From Brachybacterium massiliense (GTDB taxonomy: Bacteria; Actinomycetota; Actinomycetes; Actinomycetales; Dermabacteraceae), in the NCBI RefSeq assembly GCF_900184245.1, contig NZ_FXXB01000008.1:1650146-1714145 (forward strand): a stretch of DNA of 64,000 nt, written 5' to 3'. Below, one piece after another: positions 8,750 through 17,211 of this stretch. The notes below the pieces were generated by a model. That model was not told where the DNA came from, did not search any database, and worked only from the letters and a program-made list of their open reading frames with translations. Position numbers and translations under genes: made by a program. Each line of letters begins with the position of its first letter. Within the stretch, counting starts at the first letter, position 1.

Positions 8750-8905
8750 TCAGGCCCGACCCCGCAGCGCGAACGCCGCGCTCGCCGCGGCCTCGGTGCC
8801 GGCGCGCAGCGTCGCTGCTCCGAGCCCGGCGATCAGGTGGAGGTCGTGTCCGCAGGCGTGCATGGTGAACTCCCGCAGCTGCGCGGTGACGATCTCGCGC
8901 GGTGG
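8750..8905 (-). pseudogene. Remnant of an M20-family amidohydrolase
   Basis: The reverse strand reads REFTMHACGHDLHLIAGLGA, the metal-binding HxCGHDxH motif of M20 peptidases and N-acyl-amino-acid amidohydrolases (hippurate hydrolase type). The frame soon ends at a TGA (8750-8752). Neither the N-terminal domain nor the catalytic and C-terminal halves can be found nearby. About 50 codons remain of a family that normally runs near 400. It is interpreted as a deleted gene. Confidence 0.62.
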
Positions 8906-9111
8906 CGGGCGAGCGGTACGACTCGAGAACGACCATGCACGGAGACTGCGGTGTGATTCGCCTGACCCATGGTCTCGGACCCTTTTCTGCGACCCCCCGC
9001 GGCCCTACTCTTGTCGCGAGCACAAAAGATGCCCGGAAACCGCATCTGATCAGCCGATACTCGGCCTCGAGAACGGTGCTCCCAACCACTGCGAGAAGGA
9101 GGGACCCACGT

Positions 9112-9294
9112 ATGGAGTCGCGCCATGACGTCACTGTCGGCCAGGAGCTGCCGGCGACTACCGAGACCACGCAGATTCCGGCGGTCCCTGCCACTGCGGA
9201 TTCGAGCGATCAGGCACCTACCTGGCGCAGCAGCCTGGCCGTCGCGGCCTCGCTCGTGGCCGCCTTCGTGGCCGTCACCCTGGTGAGCCTCTGA
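9112..9294 (+). CDS. Small single-span membrane protein
   Basis: 60 aa with a polar Thr/Ala/Pro-rich N-terminal half and one C-terminal membrane helix (about residues 40-60, SLAVAASLVAAFVAVTLVSL). The start is supported by GAAGGAGG 8 bases before ATG 9112. No family is recognised; the layout suggests a tail-anchored or small regulatory membrane peptide. The stop codon lies inside three copies of an 8-base repeat (9285-9308), so slippage would change the C-terminus. It stands alone, upstream of a GNAT gene. Confidence 0.6.
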   Translation: MESRHDVTVGQELPATTETTQIPAVPATADSSDQAPTWRSSLAVAASLVAAFVAVTLVSL

Positions 9295-9445
9295 GCCTCT
9301 GAGCCTCTGAGTCACGGCGGAGGCGCGCCCGAGCGTGCCGCCCCGACGGTCCGGCAGCGGGCCGACGAAAAGAACTACCAGGTCGCTGCAGCTTCCGGTA
9401 GCTTCCGTGGAGATCCACGTTCCCGAGCCCTAAGAGGCCGCCGCT

Positions 9446-10153
9446 GTGTTCTCCGCACTCATCTCCAGCCAGCGGCTCCCGGCCGCCTTCGAGCCCTGCC
9501 CTGACGGCGAGCTGCTGGTGGTCATCGATCCGACTCGCTCGGAGAAGCTCCCGCTGTCGTTGCTGCGCCTGGACGGTGCGGCCGGGGTCCTCTCCCTCGC
9601 CCCGTACCTGGCCGCGCAGCTGGGCCTCGTCTCCGACGAGCGCCTGGACCGTGCAGAGCTCGAGGCGCGCCTCGAACGGGCAGGGCTCGAGCTCGCCAGC
9701 GCCGACCACCTGTTCCACCTCCCGCTCTCCGAGCAGGAGCGACTGCGCGCAGAGCCCTGGGGTGAGGGCACCCGCGAGCTCACCGCGGCGGACGCCGACG
9801 CCTTCGCCGCGTTCACCGCGCTCGCCCCGGGGGACGACCTCGACGAGGCCTTCGTGGAGCTGGACCACTGGCTCGTGGTGGGCACGTTCCGCCAGCAGCA
9901 GCTGGTCTCCGTCTCGAGCATGTACCCGTGGGGCGAGACCACGATCGCGGACCTCGGCGTGATCACCCTGCCGCAGTTCCGCGGTCAGGGCCTGGGCCGG
10001 GCGACCGTGCGAGCGATCAGCGCCGCTGCGTTGGCCCGTGGATATGAGCCGCAGTACCGCTGCGACCTCGACAACGCCCCCTCCGCCGCCCTCGCCCGCT
10101 CGGCGGGCTTCGCCCGGTTCGGGCTCTGGGAGGGGCTCGAGGACGGGGAGTGA
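9446..10153 (+). CDS. GNAT family N-acetyltransferase
   Basis: Acyl-CoA-dependent N-acetyltransferase, 235 aa. The C-terminal half is a GNAT domain: the acetyl-CoA loop FRGQGLGRATVRAI is near residues 179-192, followed by ALARGYEPQYRCDLDNAPSA and SAGFARFGLWEGL, the last two strands. The N-terminal 110 residues are an extra domain without clear family assignment, so this may be a GNAT with a substrate-recognition extension. The start is taken as GTG 9446; no strong ribosome site is seen, so it is uncertain. The substrate is unknown. Confidence 0.82.
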   Translation: MFSALISSQRLPAAFEPCPDGELLVVIDPTRSEKLPLSLLRLDGAAGVLSLAPYLAAQLGLVSDERLDRAELEARLERAGLELASADHLFHLPLSEQERLRAEPWGEGTRELTAADADAFAAFTALAPGDDLDEAFVELDHWLVVGTFRQQQLVSVSSMYPWGETTIADLGVITLPQFRGQGLGRATVRAISAAALARGYEPQYRCDLDNAPSAALARSAGFARFGLWEGLEDGE

Positions 10154-10362
10154 GCAGGGATAACGCCTGACTCGTCTGTCAGGGGCACGCCGTAGGCTTC
10201 CCGACGGCGCGGCGGCCGAGCGGGTGATCTCGAGGTCATCCGGCCGCCCGGGCCCTTCCCCACGAGCACGAAGGACCTTCCCTGCACACGCGACTGACCC
10301 TTCCCCTCCGCCACGACCGCCGCACCCGCCCGGACCGGCACTGCGCCCGCGCGCTGTGGCCG

Positions 10363-11169
10363 ATGGTCCTGGCCGCCCTGTTCCTCCTCGCGCCGCTCAG
10401 CGCCTGCGAACCCCTCACCGACACTGCGGAGCAGCCCGATGGCGCCCCGGCGGCCGACGGGACGGCGCTCGCGCTGCTCGAGGAGCTCGACGAGAAGGGC
10501 CGCGCCCCGAAGACGGGCTATGACCGCGACTCCTTCGGCTGGCGCGACGACATGGACCGCAACGGCTGCGACACCCGCAACGACATCCTGCGCCGCGACC
10601 TGGAGGACATCACGCTCAAGCCCGGCACCGACGGATGCGTGGTGCTCACCGGCACCCTCCTCTCGCCCTTCAGCGGCGAGAGCGTCGCCTTCGACCGCAC
10701 TGCCTCCACGATCGACATCGACCACGTGGTGGCACTGTCGGACGCCTGGCAGACGGGCGCGGCCACCTGGGACGACAGCACCAAGCGCGAGTTCGCGAAC
10801 GACCCGCTGAACCTCCTGGCGGTCGAGGCGAGCCTGAACCGCCAGAAGGGCGACGGTGACGCCGCCACCTGGCTGCCGCCGAAGCGGGAGAGCCGCTGCG
10901 AGTACGTGGCCCGGCAGATCGCGGTCAAGCACCGCTACGAGTTGTGGGTGAAGCCCGCCGAGGCAGACGCCATGCGGCGCGTGCTCGCGGACTGCGCGGA
11001 CCAGCCGGCACCGGACACCGATGAGCCCCCGCCCGAGGCCGACGGGGAAGAGCTCCGCTTCGAGAGCTGCGAGGCGGCCCGCGCCGCCGGCGCCGCCCCC
11101 GTGCGCTCCGGCGATCCCGGCTACTCCCGGCACCTCGACCGTGACGGCGACGGCACCGCCTGCGAGTAG
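10363..11169 (+). CDS. Secreted HNH (DUF1524-type) nuclease with Excalibur domain
   Basis: Predicted exported nuclease, 268 aa from ATG 10363. The N-terminus is a lipoprotein signal (hydrophobic run ending LSAC, lipobox Cys near 15). The middle holds an HNH/DUF1524 nuclease core: DIDHVVALSDAWQTG near residue 119, then NDPLNLLAVEASLNRQKGD with the second Asn/metal-site residues. The C-terminus (CEAARAAGAAP...DRDGDGTACE) is an Excalibur calcium-binding repeat. The ATG start lacks a positively charged N-region. A CTG at 10282, 27 codons upstream and preceded by GAAGGA, would add an Arg-rich leader and may be the true start. The role is probably nutrient DNA/RNA degradation outside the cell. Confidence 0.85.
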   Translation: MVLAALFLLAPLSACEPLTDTAEQPDGAPAADGTALALLEELDEKGRAPKTGYDRDSFGWRDDMDRNGCDTRNDILRRDLEDITLKPGTDGCVVLTGTLLSPFSGESVAFDRTASTIDIDHVVALSDAWQTGAATWDDSTKREFANDPLNLLAVEASLNRQKGDGDAATWLPPKRESRCEYVARQIAVKHRYELWVKPAEADAMRRVLADCADQPAPDTDEPPPEADGEELRFESCEAARAAGAAPVRSGDPGYSRHLDRDGDGTACE

Positions 11170-11312
11170 CGCGCCAAGAGGGCCAGCAAACGGGCGATGA
11201 CGGGCCAGATCCTGCACCAGGCCCCGAGGGTGCTCCTCGTATCGGGGTGGCCCGTCCGCTCTGCGCTGACGCCGTCGCAGCGCGTGCCGGCGCACCGGCG
11301 CCCGCGCCCTCG

Positions 11313-11978
11313 TCAGCGTCGGCGCAGCACGAGCACCGCGTCGAGATGCTCGCCGGGCGCGCCGTCGGGGCCGACGGCGGGGCGCCGACGCTCCTCGGCG
11401 ACCTCCACCGCCCAGTCGACGGCGGGCTGGGCGAGCTGCTCCGCCTCGGCGCGTACGTCGATCATGTGTGCGGGGTGGTGGTCGGCCCAGGAGGGTGGGG
11501 CCGCATGCGAGATGGTGACCAGGTGTCCGCCGGGGCGGATCGCGGAGGCGGCACGGCGCAGAATCTCCATCCGCTCCAGCGCCACCTCGGACTGGAAGAA
11601 GGAGGCGGTGACGAGATCGGCGGTGTCCGGCTCCGGCTGCCAGGCACCGAGGTCGGTCGCCGTGAAGGTGGCGCTCTCGATCCCGCGTGCGGCGGCCTCG
11701 GCGCGGGCGCGGCCGATGGCGGTCTCGGAGATGTCCAGGCCCCGCGCCTGCCAGCCCTGCTCGGCCAGCCACAGCACGTCCCCGCCCTCCCCGCAGCCGA
11801 GGTCGATCGAGGCGCCGGGCTCGAACTCGCCGACCACCTCCGCGAGGGTGGCGTTGACCCGCCCGGACCAGATTCGCTCGTCCCCGGCGTAGCGCTGCTC
11901 CCAGTGCTGGGCGGGGGAGAGGCTTGGATCGGGCGCGGCGTGATCGTGCGGGGCGGCGTGCTGGTGCTCGTGGGTCAT
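11313..11978 (-). CDS. Class I SAM-dependent methyltransferase
   Basis: Cytosolic methyltransferase of the small Rossmann-fold type, 221 aa. Motif I is SIDLGCGEGGDVLWLAEQ near residue 58, and the acidic end of strand 2 is ARGLDISE. Motif III is TATDLGAWQPE, followed by FFQSEVALERMEILRRA and AIRPGGHLVTISHA (post-II). It resembles TehB/UbiE-like enzymes; one relative class detoxifies tellurite or thiopurines. The His-rich N-terminus (MTHEHQHAAPHDHAAPD) may bind metal, which would fit an oxyanion role, but this is inference. The start is ATG 11978; the upstream open frame to 12428 is antisense to the acyltransferase. Confidence 0.88.
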   Translation of the reverse strand: MTHEHQHAAPHDHAAPDPSLSPAQHWEQRYAGDERIWSGRVNATLAEVVGEFEPGASIDLGCGEGGDVLWLAEQGWQARGLDISETAIGRARAEAAARGIESATFTATDLGAWQPEPDTADLVTASFFQSEVALERMEILRRAASAIRPGGHLVTISHAAPPSWADHHPAHMIDVRAEAEQLAQPAVDWAVEVAEERRRPAVGPDGAPGEHLDAVLVLRRR

Positions 11979-12147
11979 GGAGCGAGCCTGGCAGACGCTC
12001 GGGAGGTGCGGAAGTGCTCGGGCGGAGAACGCCGCACCGGGAAGGGCGCTCTTGCGCCTCGCGCCGCTCGGGTAGATTGTCGCCACTTCCTGCAGATCCG
12101 CTCCCTGCCGGGCGCCGGAGCGGGGCCACTGACGAAGGGACTCCCCG

Positions 12148-13485
12148 ATGACGAGCACGCGCATGAGCCGCGCCGAGCGGGTGGACGCGGCCACGCCGGA
12201 GTCCCGCAACCGCGTGGTGGATTTCCTGCGCGCCGCCGCGATCACCGTGGTGGTGCTGGGGCACTGGACGATCATCGCGGTGGACGCCGACGGCGGCATC
12301 CTGCCGCACGGCGTGCTCGACGGTGCCACCTGGACCCATCCGCTCACCTGGATCTTCCAGGTGATGCCGATCTTCTTCCTGGTGGGCGGATACTCCAACG
12401 CCCTCTCCTGGCGTTCCGCGCGGCGCAAGGACGTGGGCTACGGGCAGTGGCTGCGCACCAGACTGCGCAGGCTCGGGATCCCGCTGATCCCGCTGCTGCT
12501 GGCCTGGCTGGTGATCGGGGTGGTCGCCGTCGCCGCCGGCGCCCCGAATGCCACCGTCCAACTCGCCTCCCAGATGGCGCTGATTCCCACCTGGTTCCTC
12601 GCCGCGTACCTGATGGTGATCATCGTGGCGCCGCCCTGCCTGCTCCTGTGGGAACGCTTCGGCTGGTTCTCGATCCTCGGTGTGCTCGCGCTCGCCGCGA
12701 TCGTGGATGCTCTCAGCCTCGCGGCGAACCAGCCGCTGCTGGGATACCCGAACTATCTGCTGGTGTGGGCGGCGTTCCACCAGTTCGGCTACGCCTGGCT
12801 GGACGGCAGGCTTTCCGGTGCGGGCAGGCGTCTGCTGCTCGCCGTGATCGGGCTGGTGGGCCTGCTGCTGCTCGTGACCGTGGGGCCGTACCCGGTCTCG
12901 ATGATCACCTCCGCCGCTGATGACATCTCCAACTCGAGCCCCACCCGCATCACCATGGCGTTCCTGGGCATGCTGCAGGCCGGGCTCGTGCTGTCGCTCG
13001 AGAAGCCGCTCACCGCGCTGCTGGCCCGGCCCCGGCTGTGGTTCGTCACCGTGCTCGTGAACCAGCGGATCATGACGTGGTTCCTGTGGCACCTCACCGT
13101 CATGGTGGGGGTGGCGCATCTGCTGCTCGCACTCGACGCCCGGGCGCTGCTGCCCGAGCCGCTGACGGGGCTGTGGTGGGCGACCCGGCCGCTGTGGGCG
13201 CTCGTGCTGCTCGCCCTGACCGGCGTAGTCGTACTCGTGATGGGGCGCTTCGAGGATCCGCGCGGCGACGACCGTCCCGCACCGCCGGTGTGGAAGCCGA
13301 TCGCCGCGGCGGTGTGCGTCATCGCGGGGCTCGCGGTGATGGCGTCAGTGGGCGTGATGGGGGAGAGCGGTGTGACGTGGTGGTGGCCGCTGCTGCCGGT
13401 GGCGGGGCTTTGGGGGCGCTCGTCGTCGCGGCCTTTAAAACCCGGCCGGTTGGACGTGCCTACGCCACCGCCCGCGCTTCCATGA
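12148..13485 (+). CDS. Acyltransferase 3 family membrane protein
   Basis: Polytopic membrane O-acyltransferase (OafA/YrhL type), 445 aa with about ten membrane segments. The N-terminal NRVVDFLRAAAITVVVLGHW holds the conserved Arg and His of the family. The family acetylates exported sugars, lipids or antibiotics. ATG 12148 is chosen at the N-terminal homology start. The C-terminal 30 residues after WWPLLPVAGL look unnatural (GRSSSRPLKPGRLDVPTPPP). A +1 shift near 13410 would instead give GALVVAAFKTRP. The end overlaps the convergent helicase gene by 26 bases. A frameshift or a fusion at the helicase-island junction is possible. Confidence 0.82.
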   Translation: MTSTRMSRAERVDAATPESRNRVVDFLRAAAITVVVLGHWTIIAVDADGGILPHGVLDGATWTHPLTWIFQVMPIFFLVGGYSNALSWRSARRKDVGYGQWLRTRLRRLGIPLIPLLLAWLVIGVVAVAAGAPNATVQLASQMALIPTWFLAAYLMVIIVAPPCLLLWERFGWFSILGVLALAAIVDALSLAANQPLLGYPNYLLVWAAFHQFGYAWLDGRLSGAGRRLLLAVIGLVGLLLLVTVGPYPVSMITSAADDISNSSPTRITMAFLGMLQAGLVLSLEKPLTALLARPRLWFVTVLVNQRIMTWFLWHLTVMVGVAHLLLALDARALLPEPLTGLWWATRPLWALVLLALTGVVVLVMGRFEDPRGDDRPAPPVWKPIAAAVCVIAGLAVMASVGVMGESGVTWWWPLLPVAGLWGRSSSRPLKPGRLDVPTPPPALP

Positions 13486-16400
13486 AGAGGTCTGCGGGCA
13501 TCGTCCTGTCTAGCCGCCACACGATCTGCATCGGCCGTGACCCCGTCGCCTGCTGGAACTGGGCCGTGCCGAGGCAGGTGTAGGGCTCGGTGCCGATGTC
13601 GCCGGTCTTCGTGCGCCGCACGAAGAGGACGACGCTGGAGCCGCGCGTTGCGTGGTTGATATATCGCTGCCCCGTGGGGCTCTCCACGTTCGTCGTGCTC
13701 TGGGATTCCCAGTGGAAGAGCTGCTGATTGATGGCGTAGTCGCGGTACATGGTGGTGGGGGAGTAGTCCGCTTCGGACTTCTTGAGCGTCACCAGTAGCG
13801 CGTCCACGTTCATGCCGGGGAGCCACTTCACGCCTTCGCGGATCGAACCTGGAGCGCCGGCATCCAGGGTGCCAAGCCCCAATCCGGCCAGGAGCTCCTC
13901 GCGGGAGTAGTTCGCATGCGATCGCAGCGGTGAGTGCGCGACTGAACCAGAGAGTGCTTCCGGGCGGACTCGAGAAGACTGCTCCTGGAACGCGAGCAGG
14001 TGGAGTAGCTCCTCGATTACCGACGCGTGTGACCGTAGCTCGTCGAGGCCGGTACGAATGCTCCGCTCCCCGTTGGGCCAGAAGGAGTTCACCAGCATCG
14101 AGGCGTGCAGATCCTTTTCAATCCCGGCGGGGAGAGCTGGCGCGGTGAGAAGCTGGCGGTACGCCTGGATCCGGTCAGGATCGTCGACGTGCGTCAACGT
14201 CCCCACGCGGCGCAGGAGGGCGTCGTCCGTGTCTGAGAGCGGCTTTCCCCGGTCGGCAGGGAAGGCCCAGTCCACGAGAGTGGACCAGCTCGCAGAACGC
14301 TTCTGGCTGTTCAAGCTGCGCGTCCCCGGGCCGTAGATGTCAGCGAGGGACCGCTCTGCCGCGTGCAGGTAGGAGCCTAAGCCGTAGTCCTCAGGGCTGG
14401 CGTCGGTCGGCTTGTGCTGGCGAACGTCCGCCACCAGGTCCCGCGTGGAGAGTTTGAGCTGCTTCTTCACGTTCGAGAGCACGATGTCCTGCGCAACGCG
14501 GTCGAAGACGATCTGCGTTCCGGGCGGGAGGAACGGGAACCCCTCGCGAATGCTGCGTTCGAGTCGGTTCCGCGAAAGACCAGTGAGCGCTCGGTACTTC
14601 AGGTCGAAGCGAAAGTTCGTGTGCTGGAGCCCCACGAAGTCGAGCACGGTGAGCACGGCCTTGTTGTCCGACCGCCGAAGCCCGCGGCCCAACTGCTGGA
14701 GGAAGATCGTCGCGGACTGCGTCGGGCGCAGCATCAGGACCGTGTCGATCATCGGGATATCGAGGCCCTCATTGAAGAGGTCGACAGCGAACAGACAGAC
14801 GATCTCGCCGCGTCGCAGCTTTGCGAGCCCCTCCTGCCTCTCATCGGACCCCGAGGCGCCGCTGAGCGCTAGCGAGGGGAGACCGGCGCGACGGAACACC
14901 TCGGCCATGTAATGGGCGTGCTCGACACTGACGCAGAACCCGAGCGCTCTCATTCGGCTCGGATCCGTGACCTTGTCTCGCAGGGCCTGCAGGACCTTTG
15001 AGGCTCGAGCATCGTTGCCGGTGTACAAGCTGTTCAGCTGGTCAGTGTTGTACGCACCGCGGGTGAATCGCAGCCCGCTGAGGTCCACACCGTCGGCGAT
15101 CCCGAAGTAGTGGAAAGGCACAAGCAGGTCGGCGCTGAGCGCGTCCCACAGCCGCAGCTCGCTCGCCACGCGACCGCCGAAGAACTCCTGAGCCACGTCC
15201 ACCCCGTCGGCCCGCTCGGGAGTTGCAGTGAGCCCAAGCAGCTCCTTAGGGGTGAAGTAGTCGAGGACCTTTCGGTATGTCGCCGCCTCGGCATGATGGA
15301 ACTCGTCGATGACGATGATGTCGAAGTGGTCGCGCGCCCATCGCTCGAGCTCGCCGGCCTGCTGCAACGACTGGATCGAGGCGAAGACATGCCGCCGCCG
15401 GATGGGCTTCCGCCCGTCGACGAACAGTTCCCCGAACGCGCCGTCCTTCAGAACGTCGCGGTAGGTCCTCAAGGACTGCTCAAGGATCTCCTTGCGGTGC
15501 GCGACAAAGAGGATGGTCGGTTGGTCGGCGTCCGACGTCCGCAAGCGCTTGTAGTCGAGCGCTGCAACCACGGTCTTGCCCGTGCCTGTTGCTGCGACAA
15601 GCAGGTTGCGGTGTCGATCGTGCACCTCCCGCTCGGCGGCGAGGTCATCCAGCATCACTGTTTGATGCGGGTATGGACGCACGTCGAGATGGCTGATCGA
15701 CAGGTCTGTCGCGGAGGCGCGGCCGCTGTTCTTCGCGAGGAGTGCATCGAGGAATTCGGCGTCAGTGTCTGGGTTGTACGGCGCAAACGCCGCGTCGTCC
15801 CAGTAGGTCTCGAAGGTCGACTCAAACTTGTCGACCAGGGTCGGAGTCGCGAGGTGCGAGAGACGGACGTTCCATTCCAGTCCGTCGACGAGCGCTGCCC
15901 GGCTCATGTTCGAGCTGCCCACATACGCGGTGGTGTAACCACTGGACCGATGGAACATCCACGCCTTCGCGTGGAGATGGGTGGACTGCGCGTCGTAGTT
16001 CACCCGCACTTCGGCGTTCAGAGAGCGCACGAAGTAGTCCAGCGCCTTCCGGTCCGTGGCACCGATATACGTGGTAGTCAGAACCCGGATGGGCACTCCG
16101 CGCTCAGCCGCCTCGCGCAAAGCTGATTCCAGCACGCGGATCCCGCTCCACTGCACAAACGCGCACAGCAGGTCAATGCGATCCGCGCTCGCCATCTCGA
16201 GGCGCAGTTCCGAGCCGAGCTGCGGATCCATTCGTGAGTTCGTGAAGAGCGCGACGTCGCTGAGCGGTGTCGACGGACGGGGCAGGAGGGGTGTCTCCGG
16301 TGGCGTCACCGAGGTGAGAAGGCGCGGCCCAGGAGACACTTCGGGATCCGGGGCAGTGGAGGGCAACGCCGAGAGGAGACGGTTCGCGAGGGCGATGCGC

Positions 16401-16600
16401 TCCTCACGGTGTGCAGTCTTCAACGCCTGCTCGACGGTTCGTGCGACGTGCTGGGAGAGGACATGCACGACATCCGCGTCGTCCACGTCCTCCGTCGGAG
16501 TGAGGAAGCCCTGCTCTTCGGTCGACTGCACCGCATCAGTGAGGCCCGTGGTGAGGAGCAGTTCGTAGAGGCCGGGATCCAGGGCCGGCTGCGCCTCCAT
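13460..16600 (-). CDS. PLD-nuclease/DEAD-DEAH helicase with DUF3427
   Basis: 1046-aa multidomain protein. A phospholipase-D-like nuclease domain is near residues 120-280, with HLHAKAWMF and GSSNMS as the HxK...N motif. A superfamily 2 helicase core follows: Walker A AATGTGKTVVAAL near 335, DEFHH (motif II) near 432, LGLTATPERADG near 460 and QLGRGLRRSD (motif VI) near 635. The C-terminal 350 residues, ending PMQIVWRLDRTMPADLF, match the DUF3427 pattern. The start ATG (16600) overlaps the stop of the Nudix gene as TGATG, so the two are translationally coupled. Such fusions are usually annotated as restriction- or repair-like enzymes. A role in defence against foreign DNA is inferred, not shown. 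Confidence 0.9.
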   Translation of the reverse strand: MEAQPALDPGLYELLLTTGLTDAVQSTEEQGFLTPTEDVDDADVVHVLSQHVARTVEQALKTAHREERIALANRLLSALPSTAPDPEVSPGPRLLTSVTPPETPLLPRPSTPLSDVALFTNSRMDPQLGSELRLEMASADRIDLLCAFVQWSGIRVLESALREAAERGVPIRVLTTTYIGATDRKALDYFVRSLNAEVRVNYDAQSTHLHAKAWMFHRSSGYTTAYVGSSNMSRAALVDGLEWNVRLSHLATPTLVDKFESTFETYWDDAAFAPYNPDTDAEFLDALLAKNSGRASATDLSISHLDVRPYPHQTVMLDDLAAEREVHDRHRNLLVAATGTGKTVVAALDYKRLRTSDADQPTILFVAHRKEILEQSLRTYRDVLKDGAFGELFVDGRKPIRRRHVFASIQSLQQAGELERWARDHFDIIVIDEFHHAEAATYRKVLDYFTPKELLGLTATPERADGVDVAQEFFGGRVASELRLWDALSADLLVPFHYFGIADGVDLSGLRFTRGAYNTDQLNSLYTGNDARASKVLQALRDKVTDPSRMRALGFCVSVEHAHYMAEVFRRAGLPSLALSGASGSDERQEGLAKLRRGEIVCLFAVDLFNEGLDIPMIDTVLMLRPTQSATIFLQQLGRGLRRSDNKAVLTVLDFVGLQHTNFRFDLKYRALTGLSRNRLERSIREGFPFLPPGTQIVFDRVAQDIVLSNVKKQLKLSTRDLVADVRQHKPTDASPEDYGLGSYLHAAERSLADIYGPGTRSLNSQKRSASWSTLVDWAFPADRGKPLSDTDDALLRRVGTLTHVDDPDRIQAYRQLLTAPALPAGIEKDLHASMLVNSFWPNGERSIRTGLDELRSHASVIEELLHLLAFQEQSSRVRPEALSGSVAHSPLRSHANYSREELLAGLGLGTLDAGAPGSIREGVKWLPGMNVDALLVTLKKSEADYSPTTMYRDYAINQQLFHWESQSTTNVESPTGQRYINHATRGSSVVLFVRRTKTGDIGTEPYTCLGTAQFQQATGSRPMQIVWRLDRTMPADLFMEARAVA

Positions 16601-17028
16601 CACTTCGCCTTGGACTCGTCGCGGAGAGTTGCGAGCCGCTCTGGCAAGTCCTCGAGGAGTGGGACATCGCCAGGCGCCCACTGCAGCGAGGACAACTCCG
16701 TGAGAGGCACCCACTGCATCGCGTCGTGGTCGCTGCTGGTAGTCGGATCCTCGCCCGTGAACTGCGCGGCGTAGCAGGAGAGCTCGATGCGCGCGGTGCC
16801 AACATCGCTCAGGCTCCGGTCGACGAACGGGCCAACAGCGACGTCGACACCCAGCTCCTCCTGAAGCTCGCGGCGCAGTGCGGCCTCGGGCGTCTCGCCG
16901 GTTTCGATCTTGCCCCCGGGGAATTCCCACAGCCCGCCGGCGCTGCGCTCGGCGTTGCGTCGAGCGGCGAAGACCGCGCCGTTTCGTTCGACGATGGCGC
17001 CGACGACTCGGATGACTGGATTCTCCAC
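16600..17028 (-). CDS. Nudix hydrolase (MutT/NudG-like)
   Basis: Cytosolic nucleoside-triphosphate pyrophosphohydrolase, 142 aa, the usual size for MutT-type proteins. The Nudix box is complete: GGKIETGETPEAALRRELQE followed by ELG (residues about 37-59). The N-terminus (VIRVVGAIVERNGAVFAARR) fits the MutT/CTP pyrophosphohydrolase group. GTG 17028 is chosen because AGGAGA lies 7 bases upstream; the longer frame to 17589 is antisense to the DUF3883 gene. It is the first gene of a two-gene unit, its TGA overlapping the helicase ATG. It could sanitise damaged nucleotides, or act on a nucleotide signal or modified phage nucleotides; context favours the latter, but weakly. Confidence 0.88.
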   Translation of the reverse strand: MENPVIRVVGAIVERNGAVFAARRNAERSAGGLWEFPGGKIETGETPEAALRRELQEELGVDVAVGPFVDRSLSDVGTARIELSCYAAQFTGEDPTTSSDHDAMQWVPLTELSSLQWAPGDVPLLEDLPERLATLRDESKAK

Positions 17029-17211
17029 CGCGCAATCTCCTCTGCCTGGGCCGACACCGTCGATCGTACGAAGCGGCGGTGACATGCGCAGCGAAAGCCG
17101 AGGGTCGAAAGGTGCCGCGGCGGGGGAAGCGAGGGTTCTCAAGTGTCTCGAGGCGCATGGCATGTGGATCTTCGACCGGCGGCCGTCGGCCCCCTCAGTC
17201 ATGATCACGCC

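Noticed and set aside
9985-13119. A 1044-aa open frame on the minus strand
   Set aside because: It runs antisense through the GNAT, HNH nuclease, methyltransferase and acyltransferase. It is rich in His/Arg/Gly with no motifs, a shadow of high-GC coding.
13460-16600. Assignment of the helicase as a Mokosh system
   Set aside because: Mokosh combines a PLD nuclease with a different helicase type, as I recall it. The DEAD/DEAH-DUF3427 layout with Nudix does not match.
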